Source of the DNA: Cyanobacteriota bacterium
GTDB taxonomy: Bacteria > Cyanobacteriota > Cyanobacteriia > Cyanobacteriales > Microcoleaceae
Direction of reading: 5' to 3'
Length of the DNA stretch: 42,301 bases
NCBI GenBank assembly: GCA_025362325.1
Contig: JANYGO010000030.1
Coordinates: 1-42,301 of the forward strand
A program made the translations under genes and the position numbers. Positions within the stretch are counted from its first letter, which is position 1. Each line of letters opens with the position of its first letter. Below, one piece after another: positions 16,253 through 24,333 of the stretch. Below the pieces are notes generated by a model. The model was given only the letters and a program-made list of their open reading frames with translations, made no database searches and had not been told where the DNA came from.

Positions 16253-16474
16253 ATGCAAATCACCCTCAGTCTCGACGAATCTCTTGTCAAGGAAGCCCTC
16301 CTACTCACCAACCTCACCGCTCAAGAAGAACTGATTAAACTTGCTCTACAAGAACTTGTGCGTTCACGCCGCAAGAAAAACCTGCTAGAGCTCGCGGGAC
16401 AAATTCAGTTTGCTCCCGACTTCGACCACAAAGCCTTGCATGAAACTCATCAAGTGTTAATTCGCTCGGAATAA
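16253..16474 (+). CDS. vapB: Type II toxin-antitoxin system antitoxin, VapB family (orphan)
   Basis: This 73-residue protein has the VapB ribbon-helix-helix build: MQITLSLDESLVKEALLLTN (strand and first helix), then TAQEELIKLALQELVRSRRK, then LLELAGQIQF and a C-terminal tail that would wrap its partner. VapB antitoxins bind and neutralise VapC PIN-domain RNases and repress their own promoter. No vapC follows: the sequence after the stop encodes only the 3' end of an opposing gene, and a short frame from the overlapping ATG at 16473 gives 20 unrelated residues. So it is either a solitary antitoxin or the remnant of a lost pair. Its end overlaps the convergent gene by 25 bp. Confidence 0.8.
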   Translation: MQITLSLDESLVKEALLLTNLTAQEELIKLALQELVRSRRKKNLLELAGQIQFAPDFDHKALHETHQVLIRSE

Positions 16475-16959
16475 TGAGTCACAATCCATGCGGCATATCG
16501 GCGGACATAATCACAGGAGTCGTTGGAACAAGCTAAAGCTACTGCGAGAGTTGTCTGAAGGTCAAGGTGGAGAGCAAGTCGCAATTGATCCTTAAACTGT
16601 TGGGAAAAATGACCAGAATCCAGACGTTCGGTAATGCAAGAAACGAGGCGTTGGCTTTGCGATGCGCTCAAGGTACAGTGCTTGAGACGACGACACATCC
16701 TGGCACGGGCTCTGCCATGACCACCTACTCCTACTAATGTGTCAGCCTCTACAAACAGAATACACATTTCCACCGCCTCGGAGTCGTCAAGCAAAAGCCG
16801 ATTAGCAAGATCGTGCAAGCCCTGATGCTGCCGATCCGAGTTGAGCAGCGCGTAGAGCGAGGCTTTGCCTATTTTACTGGATTTTGATTCACTCTTTTTA
16901 CGGAGGCGATCGCTAGATTTACGGAGGCGATCGCCAAATTTGGAAGCAGCCATAAACAA
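16450..16959 (-). CDS. Hypothetical protein, helical-repeat-like
   Basis: This is a 169-residue frame. After a basic N-terminus (DRLRKSSDRLRKKSESKSSK), which is produced by two HIP1-containing 17-bp repeats in the DNA, the rest is regular helices reminiscent of HEAT-type repeats: SLYALLNSDRQHQGLHDLAN, LLDDSEAVEMCILFVEAD, SASQSQRLVSCITERLDSGH and LHLDLQTTLAVALACSNDSC. Four to six helical pairs are plausible. I do not know the family. Its stop overlaps the 3' end of the vapB-like gene on the opposite strand by 25 bp, so it may have replaced or truncated vapC. The start is ATG at 16959 or two codons later. Confidence 0.6.
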   Translation of the reverse strand: MFMAASKFGDRLRKSSDRLRKKSESKSSKIGKASLYALLNSDRQHQGLHDLANRLLLDDSEAVEMCILFVEADTLVGVGGHGRARARMCRRLKHCTLSASQSQRLVSCITERLDSGHFSQQFKDQLRLALHLDLQTTLAVALACSNDSCDYVRRYAAWIVTHYSERINT

Positions 16960-17063
16960 TTAACTCGATATATGTCTATCATAATCAACGATCAACTATC
17001 CGAAACCAGCCGGAACTCCCGCAACATCTTTTCTCGCGCGCGCGCAATTTTCATCGCAGTTTC

Positions 17064-17276
17064 CTAAGTAAAAGTAAAAAATTGAAAAGAATCAGAATCA
17101 ATCCGATCTTCATCCAAATCGACAATCACCTGTTTAAAAATCTCAAATAAATCTTCTTGCAACAAATCGATTTCATCCAAAGTTTTCCCTTGGCAATTTT
17201 TTTGAATCAAACTTAAAATCGCCAAATTAAACCGATCGGCTTGATTTTTTTGTTTCTGTAAAAAGCGTGGTCGCAA
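17064..17276 (-). CDS. Small hypothetical protein
   Basis: A 70-residue frame starts at a TTG (17276), with a stop codon two codons upstream. It is acidic and helical (LAILSLIQKNCQGKTLDEID, then LLQEDLFEIFKQVIVDLDED) and ends in aromatic FQFFTFT. Low-complexity composition is absent, which favours real coding, but there is no good ribosome binding site and no recognisable family. It could be a decayed fragment of a longer gene whose 5' part has been lost. Confidence 0.35.
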   Translation of the reverse strand: MRPRFLQKQKNQADRFNLAILSLIQKNCQGKTLDEIDLLQEDLFEIFKQVIVDLDEDRIDSDSFQFFTFT

Positions 17277-17385
17277 CTGCTAAACCCAAGACGCCAAAAG
17301 CGTTGGGCCGCAGAAATTTATTTGGCATTGATGTTTAGACTCGATCGCTCGTGGCAAAATTACAAGTATTGTAAATGAAAATTAG

Positions 17386-17421
17386 AATTCCCAATTACCC
17401 ATTCGCAATTCCCAATTCCCC
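17386..17421. repeat. Heptanucleotide short tandem repeat (AATTCCC)
   Basis: Five 7-bp units (AATTCCC, AATTACC, CATTCGC, AATTCCC, AATTCCC) end directly at the recN start codon. This is the third gene in the window with a heptamer array abutting its start, after gatC and the GT4 gene. Confidence 0.7.
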
Positions 17422-19173
17422 ATGTTACTATCCCTCAGAATAGAAAACTTTGCCCTAATTGACCGCCTGGATCTAGACTTTGGCCCGAGTTTGAACGTAT
17501 TTACAGGGGAAACCGGCGCCGGCAAATCGATTATCCTCGATGCGATTGATGCAGTTTTGGGCGGGAAAGTCGATCGCCGATCGATTCGCACCGGAGCAAC
17601 GCGGGCAATATTGGAAGCTACCTTTGAATTGGACAAATCCGCAGCACTGTGGCTGGGCGAACAAGAAATCGAACCCATAGACGGAAATTTAGCCGTTTGC
17701 AGCCGGGAAATTAACGCCTCAAGCGGTGTAATGCGGAGCCGATCGCGTTTGAACGGAATTCTCGTCAACCGCCAGTTAATGGAGCAACTGCGCGATCGGC
17801 TCGTCGAAATTACCGCCCAAGGTCAAACCGTCCACCTCGGACAAGAAACCCTCCAACGAGAATGGCTCGACTTATACGGCGGCAAAACTTTAACTGAAGC
17901 GCGATCGACAATCACCACCGCGTGGCTGGGGGCTTCCAACGCCAAAACAGCCCTCAACCGCAGGCGTCAGTCGGAACAGCAGCGGCTGCAAAGACTCGAT
18001 TTGTTAGAATATCAAGTCCGAGAACTCAGCGAAGCCCACATCGAAGACGGCGGGGAACTCGAACACCTAGAACAAGAATCAATCCGTCTGGGCCACGTCG
18101 TCGAATTGCAGCAGCAGAGTTACCGAGTTCACCAGGCCCTTTACCAAAACGACGGCGACAGCGCCTCAGCCGCCGACTTGTTGAGCAAAGCTGAGGAAAT
18201 TTTAAGTGACATGGTAGTTTACGATGTCCAGTTGCAACCAATCCTCGAAATGGTCAGCGATGCTTTAGCTCAAGCCACAGAAGCCAGCAGCCAAATTAGC
18301 AGCTACGGCGAACAATTAGAAGCAGATCCAGAAAGACTCGAAGAAGTAGAAGATCGGATTCGCGAACTCAAACAAATTTGCCGCAAATACGGGCCGCTCT
18401 CTGAAGCGATCGCCTACTACCAAAGCATCCAAAACGAACTCAACGAACTTTTAGAAGGAGGCGAGTCAATGGAAGCCTTAGAACTCGCATATAACACCGC
18501 TTTGGAGCAATTAAAAGACGCTTGCAGCCACCTCACCACCCTGCGGCGCGCCGCAGCCCTCCAACTCGAAACCCACCTGGTAGCAGAACTCAAGCCCTTA
18601 GCAATGGAAAAAGTGCAGTTTCAAGTCGCAATCTCGCCTTGTACCCCAACCGCCACCGGTGCCGACCAAATTGCCTTTTGTTTCAGCCCGAACCCGGGGG
18701 AACCGCTACAACCGTTAGGGGCGATCGCCTCCGGGGGAGAAATGAGCCGCTTTCTGCTCGCCATCAAAGCCTGTTTTTCCCAAATCGAAAGCGCCGGAAC
18801 CCTAATTTTTGACGAAATCGACAGCGGAGTCTCCGGGAGAGTCGCCGGGGCGATCGCCAAAAAGCTCTATCAACTCTCCGACAAACACCAAGTGCTCTGC
18901 GTCACCCACCAGCCGCTGATCGCCGCCATGGCTGATTGTCATTTTCGCGTCAACAAACAGACAATTGAAGCAGCAGAAACTATCGGCGAAGCAGCCAACT
19001 CCGAATCCGGCGAACGCACAGTAGTCAGAGTTGCCGCCCTCAACAGCCAGCAGCGGCGCGAAGAACTCGCCCAACTCGCCAGCGGGCGATCGGCCACAGA
19101 AGCCATCGCCTTCGCCGAATCCCTGCTCGTGGAAGCCGCCGAACTGCGCCTTCGTCAAACCGCTAAACCCTGA
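17422..19173 (+). CDS. recN: DNA repair protein RecN
   Basis: The 583-residue protein is an SMC-like ATPase of normal RecN length. The N-terminal half-domain has Walker A GETGAGKS (29-36). A long coiled-coil arm spans about 150-370 (RQSEQQRLQRLDLLEYQVRE, RLEEVEDRIRELKQICRKYG). The C-terminal half-domain has the signature ASGGEMSR (436-443), Walker B TLIFDEIDSGVSG (460-472) and the H-loop CVTHQP. RecN is recruited to double-strand breaks and works with RecA to hold DNA ends together. The ATG at 17422 is directly preceded by a heptamer repeat, so no normal Shine-Dalgarno sequence is visible. Nothing appears truncated. Confidence 0.97.
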   Translation: MLLSLRIENFALIDRLDLDFGPSLNVFTGETGAGKSIILDAIDAVLGGKVDRRSIRTGATRAILEATFELDKSAALWLGEQEIEPIDGNLAVCSREINASSGVMRSRSRLNGILVNRQLMEQLRDRLVEITAQGQTVHLGQETLQREWLDLYGGKTLTEARSTITTAWLGASNAKTALNRRRQSEQQRLQRLDLLEYQVRELSEAHIEDGGELEHLEQESIRLGHVVELQQQSYRVHQALYQNDGDSASAADLLSKAEEILSDMVVYDVQLQPILEMVSDALAQATEASSQISSYGEQLEADPERLEEVEDRIRELKQICRKYGPLSEAIAYYQSIQNELNELLEGGESMEALELAYNTALEQLKDACSHLTTLRRAAALQLETHLVAELKPLAMEKVQFQVAISPCTPTATGADQIAFCFSPNPGEPLQPLGAIASGGEMSRFLLAIKACFSQIESAGTLIFDEIDSGVSGRVAGAIAKKLYQLSDKHQVLCVTHQPLIAAMADCHFRVNKQTIEAAETIGEAANSESGERTVVRVAALNSQQRREELAQLASGRSATEAIAFAESLLVEAAELRLRQTAKP

Positions 19174-19447
19174 CACCACCATAATTGCTCCCGAATCCCA
19201 AATCAAAAATAGTCTTTTAGGGTTCCGACTCTCTCTCTCCGGGTGTTCTTAAATCTCATTCAGGGTTTGAAGGAGGTATGAAAGTTAAAAAAAACAGTTT
19301 CAATACGCAAAACTGCAAACAAAGCTCCAACGGATCGCCGACGGTTGAACGCCCTTAAACTCAGTTCCTCAAACCCCGATCCTAGCCTCTAGCCGATCGG
19401 GGGGTCAAAAAGACGGAGTTTTTTGAGAACCGGAGGTTACACTAAAA

Positions 19448-19507
19448 ATGGCAACCCCAAATTTTACAAAAAAAGCTGAAAGCCGCGTGACTTTAGTCCC
19501 GGGATGA
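19448..19507 (+). CDS. Candidate micro-ORF, 19 residues
   Basis: ATG at 19448 opens MATPNFTKKAESRVTLVPG and then a stop. GGAGGT at 19432-19437 lies ten bases upstream, the best-spaced ribosome binding site in this gap. The 3' end of the frame coincides with a hairpin built on GACTTTAGTC. It may be a leader peptide, or the decayed tail of a mobile element read by chance. No family is recognised. Confidence 0.2.
   Translation: MATPNFTKKAESRVTLVPG
19480..19505. repeat. GACTTTAGTC hairpin, possible IS200/IS605-type end remnant
   Basis: GCCGCGTGACTTTAGTCCCG followed by GGATGAAAG forms an imperfect stem around GACT/AGTC. From memory, cyanobacterial IS200/IS605-group elements often carry a very similar ACTTTAGTCGCGGG hairpin just after tnpB. 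No tnpA or tnpB is present here, so at most this is a solitary end. The core matches that of the interspersed repeat family elsewhere in the window. Confidence 0.3.
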
Positions 19508-19977
19508 AAGCCTATAGCAGCAAAATTGACAGAAATTATAGTTAAAAACCACAATTGTGTAGAGAAGGGCACACATCATTACCAACTGCTGATGTCACAA
19601 TTGCCCGTAGTTCCACCATGCCATCCCTTTTTTAGCAGTCGCGCAGCACGCATTCCTGTTTCTACGGGCGATCGGCGAGCAGAAGGGCTGAACCTACTTC
19701 AACCAGGCACAATAATGTCAAATCAGTTAATAAACCATTTAAACAGGATGCGCGATCGCTAAAAAGAGTGCAGCCATGTCACAGCCTCGTTACCTTCCCA
19801 CCCGCAGTCCACCAGCAAGGCAAACTGAATTTCACGCGGCCCTGTGGCCGGAGTTCTGTAAACTGGGAAATAGTTTCACACATACTTGAGTCTTGTGCGA
19901 CCTGTGACCCACTAATTAACTTCCACGCTCTTCTAGCTTAAAGACTAACCCTTACACTTAAGCTTTTGTAAAGGTCT

Positions 19978-22900
19978 ATGAATTCTTCTGCATCTTCCAC
20001 CAATTACTCTTCTTACCCCGACGCGATATATGTCGATGTCACTGTGGTCGGTAGTGAAAATCATCATCAGGAATCCTACTCTTCCCCTACCCCTTCCCCT
20101 ACTCCCTCTAGCAGCATTGCAATTATCTCGTACGACGGAAACTTTTCCAGCATTCTCGCCCCTCTAAATAAGCAAAGTTTCACAGTAGTAGTTAAGGGAG
20201 TAGAAGAAAAACTTAAGGTAATCAATCAAACTCTGGGAATGCTCGACAATATCCTGGAGAGCGAGGGATTTGATGCCATCCTCAACGAGATGTTGGAGTC
20301 GATTACCCTCAAAACAGGGGAATTGCTCAATGCCGATCGCAGCACGATATTTTTATTAGACGACGAAAAAAATGAACTCTGGGCGAGAGTCGCTAAAGAC
20401 GAAAATGGCAAAAACCTAGAAATCAGAGTTCCCGCCCACGTAGGCATTGCCGGAGAAGTAGCCCAAGACAAAAAAGTGGTTAACATCCCTTACGATTTTT
20501 ACAACGACGCACGATCGGCTAACGCCAAAAAAACCGATGAAAAAACGGGCTACCGCACTTATACAATGCTGGCAATGCCCCTGATCAATGAAGAAACAAA
20601 CGAGTTAGTAGCAGTCGTTCAACTGATCAATAAACTAAAACTGAACCACGAAAATTACGCTACTTTAGATGAACAAATCGACAGGGCGGGATTTACTCAA
20701 GAAGATGAACAAATTTTTACAGAATTTGCTCTCTCGATTCGCCTAATTCTAGAATCCTCCAAATCTTTCTACGCAGCAACTCAGAGACAGCGGGCAGCCA
20801 CGGCGCTGATCAAGGCCGTCACCGCTCTTTCTCAGAGCAGTCTAGACTTAGAAGACACCCTGAAGCGGGTGATGGATCAGGCCCAAGAACTGATGAATGC
20901 CGATCGCAGCACCCTGTGGCTGATCGACGAAGATAAAGATGAACTGTGGACGAAAATCCCGATCGCCGGCAACCTTAAAGAAATTCGGATACCCAGAACT
21001 GCTGGTTTTGCAGGCATCGTCGCGCAATCCAGCGAGCCCCTGCTGATTCCCTTTGATGTGTACGATGACCCCCGCGCCGCCACTTCCAAAGAAGTAGATC
21101 AAAAGTCCGACTACCGCACTTGCAGTATGCTCTGTATGCCAGTGTTTAACTCCGACCAAAAATTGATTGGAGTGACGCAGTTAGTTAACAAAAAACGACA
21201 AGGAGAATACCCGCCCTACAACCCGGCAGATTGGCCGCACGCCCCCGAACAGTGGAAAGCAAGTTTCAATCGCAACGACATGGAATTTATGGAGGCGTTT
21301 AACATCCAAGCAGGAGTGGCGCTGCAAAATGCCAAACTGTTTGCAGAAGTCAAACAGCAAGAACAAAGACAAAAAGATATGCTGCACGCCCTGACTAACG
21401 GCGTGATTTCTACCGATAAAAAAGGCAATATAGTCGCGACAAATCCCAGTGCCCAAAAATTACTGGGTGTCAGCAATGCCGAATTAGCCGAAGGCCAATC
21501 TTTGCGCGAGTTAATTAAGTTAGAAAAAGGCGATTTTGCCAAGTGGTTCGATGCGTCTTTGTCTCCCGCAAACGAGAAAGATCGCCAGCAGTATTACCCC
21601 GATCAAATTTTGCTTTCCTGTGTAGGAAAACCGCAGAGTATCAATCTCTCGATTAATTCAATGACCGACGCTACTGACTCCAATAAGGTCAACGGCGCGT
21701 TAGTCGTCATGGAAGATATTAGCGAAGCCAAGCAAGTCAAAAACTTGATGTACCGTTACATGACCCCAGAAGTAGCCGAAGCGCTATTAGCTTCAGGGGA
21801 TATTGGATTGGGCGGCAAGCGCAAAAACGTTTCGGTGCTGTTCTCAGATATTCGCGGGTATACCACACTTACGGAAAAATTGCAAGCCGAAGAAGTGGTG
21901 GTGATGCTCAACAAATATTTTGAAGTGATGGTAGATGTTGTATTCGAGTACGGAGGCACTCTTGACAAATACATCGGCGACGCTCTGATGGCAGTTTTCG
22001 GCTCTCCAGCCCCCCTGGAAGATCATGCTTGGTGCGCGATGCAAACAGCAGTGAAAATGCGGGAAAAACTGTCAGAGTTCAATCAAGATCGCATGGCAAA
22101 TGGTGAATTGCCGATCGGCATCGGTATGGGCGTACATTCCGATGAAGTTATCAGCGGCAACATCGGCTCAAGCAAACGCATGGAATTGACCTCGATCGGC
22201 GACGGCGTAAACCTCGCCTCTCGCTTAGAAGGCGCCAGCAAGCAGTACGGCACCGATTTGATTATCAGCGACAATACTTACAGAGATTATGCCGATCGGC
22301 TTTACGTGCGAGAACTCGACTTTATTACCGTCAAAGGCAAAAGCGAACCCGTCATCGTTTACGAACTCGTCGGCATCCGCGAGGGACACTCGCCCATTGG
22401 CAAGCCACTAACCGAAATACAGCAACAAATTGTAGAACATTACAACAAGGGCCGCGAACATTACAAAACACCAGTAGCCCAAAGACTCTCAGAAAGTGAG
22501 GTGAAAAACATCTTAGATGATGTGGCGCAAATGCCGGAAGCAGAGATTAAAAAACTTTCCTATAAAGTCGAGGAACAGTTGGAACACGAACTCAAGCAAC
22601 TGTTATATCAACTGAAAAAGCTGTCAGAGTGCGACCCGAAAAACCTGTCAGAAACAGACAAACTGATCGTGCTGTTGCAGCCGGAAATCCAACTGCTGAA
22701 ATTGGAAGGCCTCAAAAACCTCTCGGAAGACGAAGCCAAAATGCTGCTGCAAGCAAAAATCAAGCAGCTATCAGCAGACGAGGTGAAAAACTTGCAAGAG
22801 GGCGAAGTCAAAAAACTTTTGGAAGCAGACATCTTAGATCCATCAAATCCCAAAATCAAGAGACTGAAACCCGCAGAGATCAGGCAGCTATTGCAGGCGA

Positions 22901-23184
22901 AAATTAAAAGTCGGGCCTCTGAGACAGTTACAGAAATGTTAGATGAGGAATTTGAAAATCTGGGACTCGATCGCGTCAAAAAACTCCTCAGCGAGTTTAA
23001 GAAAGCTTTAGAACCAAAAGCCAAGCAAGCCTTTAGAGACGCCGAACGCGAATTTAACCTCGTTCTGGAAGTTGAGCCCAAAAACAAGGCAGCTAAATTG
23101 CACGTCGATCGCTGTAAGCTATTTCAACACCGCCCTTCAGACGTACTAAACTGGGACGGCGTGTGGAATCTCACCGACAAATAG
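19978..23184 (+). CDS. cya: Class III adenylate cyclase, GAF-GAF-PAS-CHD with C-terminal helical insert
   Basis: The 1068-residue protein starts with a Ser/Thr/Pro-rich tail (1-50). GAF 1 is at about 94-260 and GAF 2 at about 285-455, both carrying NKFDE-like stretches (NDARSANAKKTDEKTGYRT). A PAS domain is at about 465-582. The cyclase domain (585-800) has metal-binding Asp624 (FSDIRGYT) and Asp668 (KYIGDALMA), Lys664 and Thr738 at the adenine-selecting positions, and Asn745/Arg749 (VNLASRLE). This fits CyaB1-type enzymes that make cAMP and PPi from ATP, with GAF domains as likely cyclic-nucleotide sensors. Residues about 838-1010 are unusual: about a dozen short helical units with L-x-x-x-E-V/I-K-x-L patterns stand between the cyclase and the TPR-like C-terminus (FRDAEREFNLVLEVEPKNKA). 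It is cytoplasmic, with no membrane segment. Confidence 0.93.
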   Translation: MNSSASSTNYSSYPDAIYVDVTVVGSENHHQESYSSPTPSPTPSSSIAIISYDGNFSSILAPLNKQSFTVVVKGVEEKLKVINQTLGMLDNILESEGFDAILNEMLESITLKTGELLNADRSTIFLLDDEKNELWARVAKDENGKNLEIRVPAHVGIAGEVAQDKKVVNIPYDFYNDARSANAKKTDEKTGYRTYTMLAMPLINEETNELVAVVQLINKLKLNHENYATLDEQIDRAGFTQEDEQIFTEFALSIRLILESSKSFYAATQRQRAATALIKAVTALSQSSLDLEDTLKRVMDQAQELMNADRSTLWLIDEDKDELWTKIPIAGNLKEIRIPRTAGFAGIVAQSSEPLLIPFDVYDDPRAATSKEVDQKSDYRTCSMLCMPVFNSDQKLIGVTQLVNKKRQGEYPPYNPADWPHAPEQWKASFNRNDMEFMEAFNIQAGVALQNAKLFAEVKQQEQRQKDMLHALTNGVISTDKKGNIVATNPSAQKLLGVSNAELAEGQSLRELIKLEKGDFAKWFDASLSPANEKDRQQYYPDQILLSCVGKPQSINLSINSMTDATDSNKVNGALVVMEDISEAKQVKNLMYRYMTPEVAEALLASGDIGLGGKRKNVSVLFSDIRGYTTLTEKLQAEEVVVMLNKYFEVMVDVVFEYGGTLDKYIGDALMAVFGSPAPLEDHAWCAMQTAVKMREKLSEFNQDRMANGELPIGIGMGVHSDEVISGNIGSSKRMELTSIGDGVNLASRLEGASKQYGTDLIISDNTYRDYADRLYVRELDFITVKGKSEPVIVYELVGIREGHSPIGKPLTEIQQQIVEHYNKGREHYKTPVAQRLSESEVKNILDDVAQMPEAEIKKLSYKVEEQLEHELKQLLYQLKKLSECDPKNLSETDKLIVLLQPEIQLLKLEGLKNLSEDEAKMLLQAKIKQLSADEVKNLQEGEVKKLLEADILDPSNPKIKRLKPAEIRQLLQAKIKSRASETVTEMLDEEFENLGLDRVKKLLSEFKKALEPKAKQAFRDAEREFNLVLEVEPKNKAAKLHVDRCKLFQHRPSDVLNWDGVWNLTDK

Positions 23185-23565
23185 CAGCGGCGACAACCGG
23201 GGGGCGGGCCGTAATGGCGATCGCGATCGGGGTGCGCCTCCCCCTCCCCTCCGACCAATTAACCTTAATATCGTGTTGAGCCAATTTTAAATAGCTTCAA
23301 CAGGTATGATTGTTAGATGACCGGACTTAGACTTGGCAAAGCATCGCGATCGCCATTACGGCCCGCGTTTGGCGATCGCGAGATCGACAACAAACAAAGC
23401 ACTTCAACTTTCAGAAGAGCTGAAAAAATAGTTAGGACTTGCGCCAGGATTACCCAGTTTATGAAAAAAATCTTGGGGAAAGGCGACCAAATATCCGCTC
23501 AGAAACCGGATTTTTGACCCCGCGCCCGTAAGCCTTAATAGCATTGGCGACCCGCTTGCAGCAGC
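23185..23565. other. 381-bp intergenic region
   Basis: No supported gene lies here. GC-rich HIP1-containing sequence at 23210-23260 is followed by sequence around 23430-23520 (GTTAGGACTTGCGCCAGGA, GAAACCGGATTTTTGAC). That sequence resembles degenerate copies of dispersed repeats I associate with Oscillatoriales genomes. The 66-codon frame at 23317-23517 runs through these repeats and is not a credible gene. Confidence 0.4.
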
Positions 23566-24174
23566 TTGCTTTCAGCAGATAGTCAAAGTTCTAGTCTTAG
23601 ATATAAAAAACTACTAGCGTCAGTTATGGATAATTGGAATTCGCAATCGGGAGATATTGAGTGGGTAGATCAGGTTTACCAACTATTGCTAGAGATTGCT
23701 CGCTGCTCGCTGTCAGATATCCCCAGAATCCCCGAAAACATCACTCAAAAGTCTCTTCCCCTGATCCAGAAATTACAAAGCATTCCGCAAAGACCCCAGG
23801 GACAGGCATTTAAATCAGATTCCTTTTCAGTAAACGATCTCGAATGGGTGGCTCAAGTCCGCCAACTACTCGAAGAACTGACCGGCGAGTCTTTGTCGGA
23901 ACGGCCAAAAATGCCGGAAAACCTGGCGAGCAGAGCTTTGAGTCTGGCAGATAAGGCACAAAGTATCAAAGAAACCATAGAAGAATATGCAGCCCGCAGC
24001 CCAACAGATGAAGATGAGAGTTCATTGCAGTCTCCAGACGCGCTGCTGAACCTGTTGCACCAAAGTTTAAAAACTCACCGTGCTAAAAGCTACAAACCCG
24101 ACGCTCCCGAATGGCAGCAACTCTTGACCCTGCTCGACGTAGTGCAGTCAATTTACAAGCAAATCCAAAATTAA
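23566..24174 (+). CDS. Hypothetical protein with an internal ~43-residue duplication
   Basis: The 202-residue frame opens at a TTG (23566); an ATG at 23626 (MDNWNSQSGDIEWVDQVYQL) is an equally likely start and would give 182 residues. Two copies of one helical unit are clear: DIEWVDQVYQLLLEIARCSL followed by SDIPRIPENI, and DLEWVAQVRQLLEELTGESL followed by SERPKMPENL. Each copy ends in a QSI helix. A third, looser helix pair is at the C-terminus (PEWQQLLTLLDVVQSIYKQI). It is soluble, with no signal peptide. No family is recognised. It lies between the adenylate cyclase and two kinase genes on the same strand and may be a small adaptor in that signalling block, but that is only context. Confidence 0.65.
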   Translation: MLSADSQSSSLRYKKLLASVMDNWNSQSGDIEWVDQVYQLLLEIARCSLSDIPRIPENITQKSLPLIQKLQSIPQRPQGQAFKSDSFSVNDLEWVAQVRQLLEELTGESLSERPKMPENLASRALSLADKAQSIKETIEEYAARSPTDEDESSLQSPDALLNLLHQSLKTHRAKSYKPDAPEWQQLLTLLDVVQSIYKQIQN

Positions 24175-24333
24175 ATTCAAGCTTAACTCAGGGGCGTCTT
24201 TATTGTGCGAGATCGCTGGCTCTTAAAGGGAGTTGCTCTTTGACATAAATTTTTTTTGCTGTAGCCCGAACATTTCCGATTATTGCACTTTTGTCAACTA
24301 AACTAGGTTTAATCTGTTCTAGGGCAGGACAAC

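Larger units (their letters stand above)
19174..19977. other. 804-bp intergenic region before the adenylate cyclase gene
   Basis: No convincing long gene lies here. A 78-codon frame at 19526-19762 has no ribosome binding site and an unlikely composition. Two items are noted separately: a 19-codon frame with a good Shine-Dalgarno sequence (19448-19507) and a GACTTTAGTC hairpin inside it. The last 100 bp are the leader of the adenylate cyclase gene. Confidence 0.5.

Noticed and set aside
19526..19762. 78-codon frame before the adenylate cyclase gene
   Set aside because: No ribosome binding site, HIP1 sequences inside, and composition unlike real proteins of this genome.
19855..19915. Possible CRP-type (TGTGA...TCACA) operator before the adenylate cyclase gene
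   Set aside because: TCACA and TGTGC/TGTGA half-sites are in the wrong order and spacing for the consensus.
23317..23517. 66-codon frame after the adenylate cyclase gene
   Set aside because: Runs through HIP1 sites and dispersed-repeat-like sequence; no ribosome binding site.
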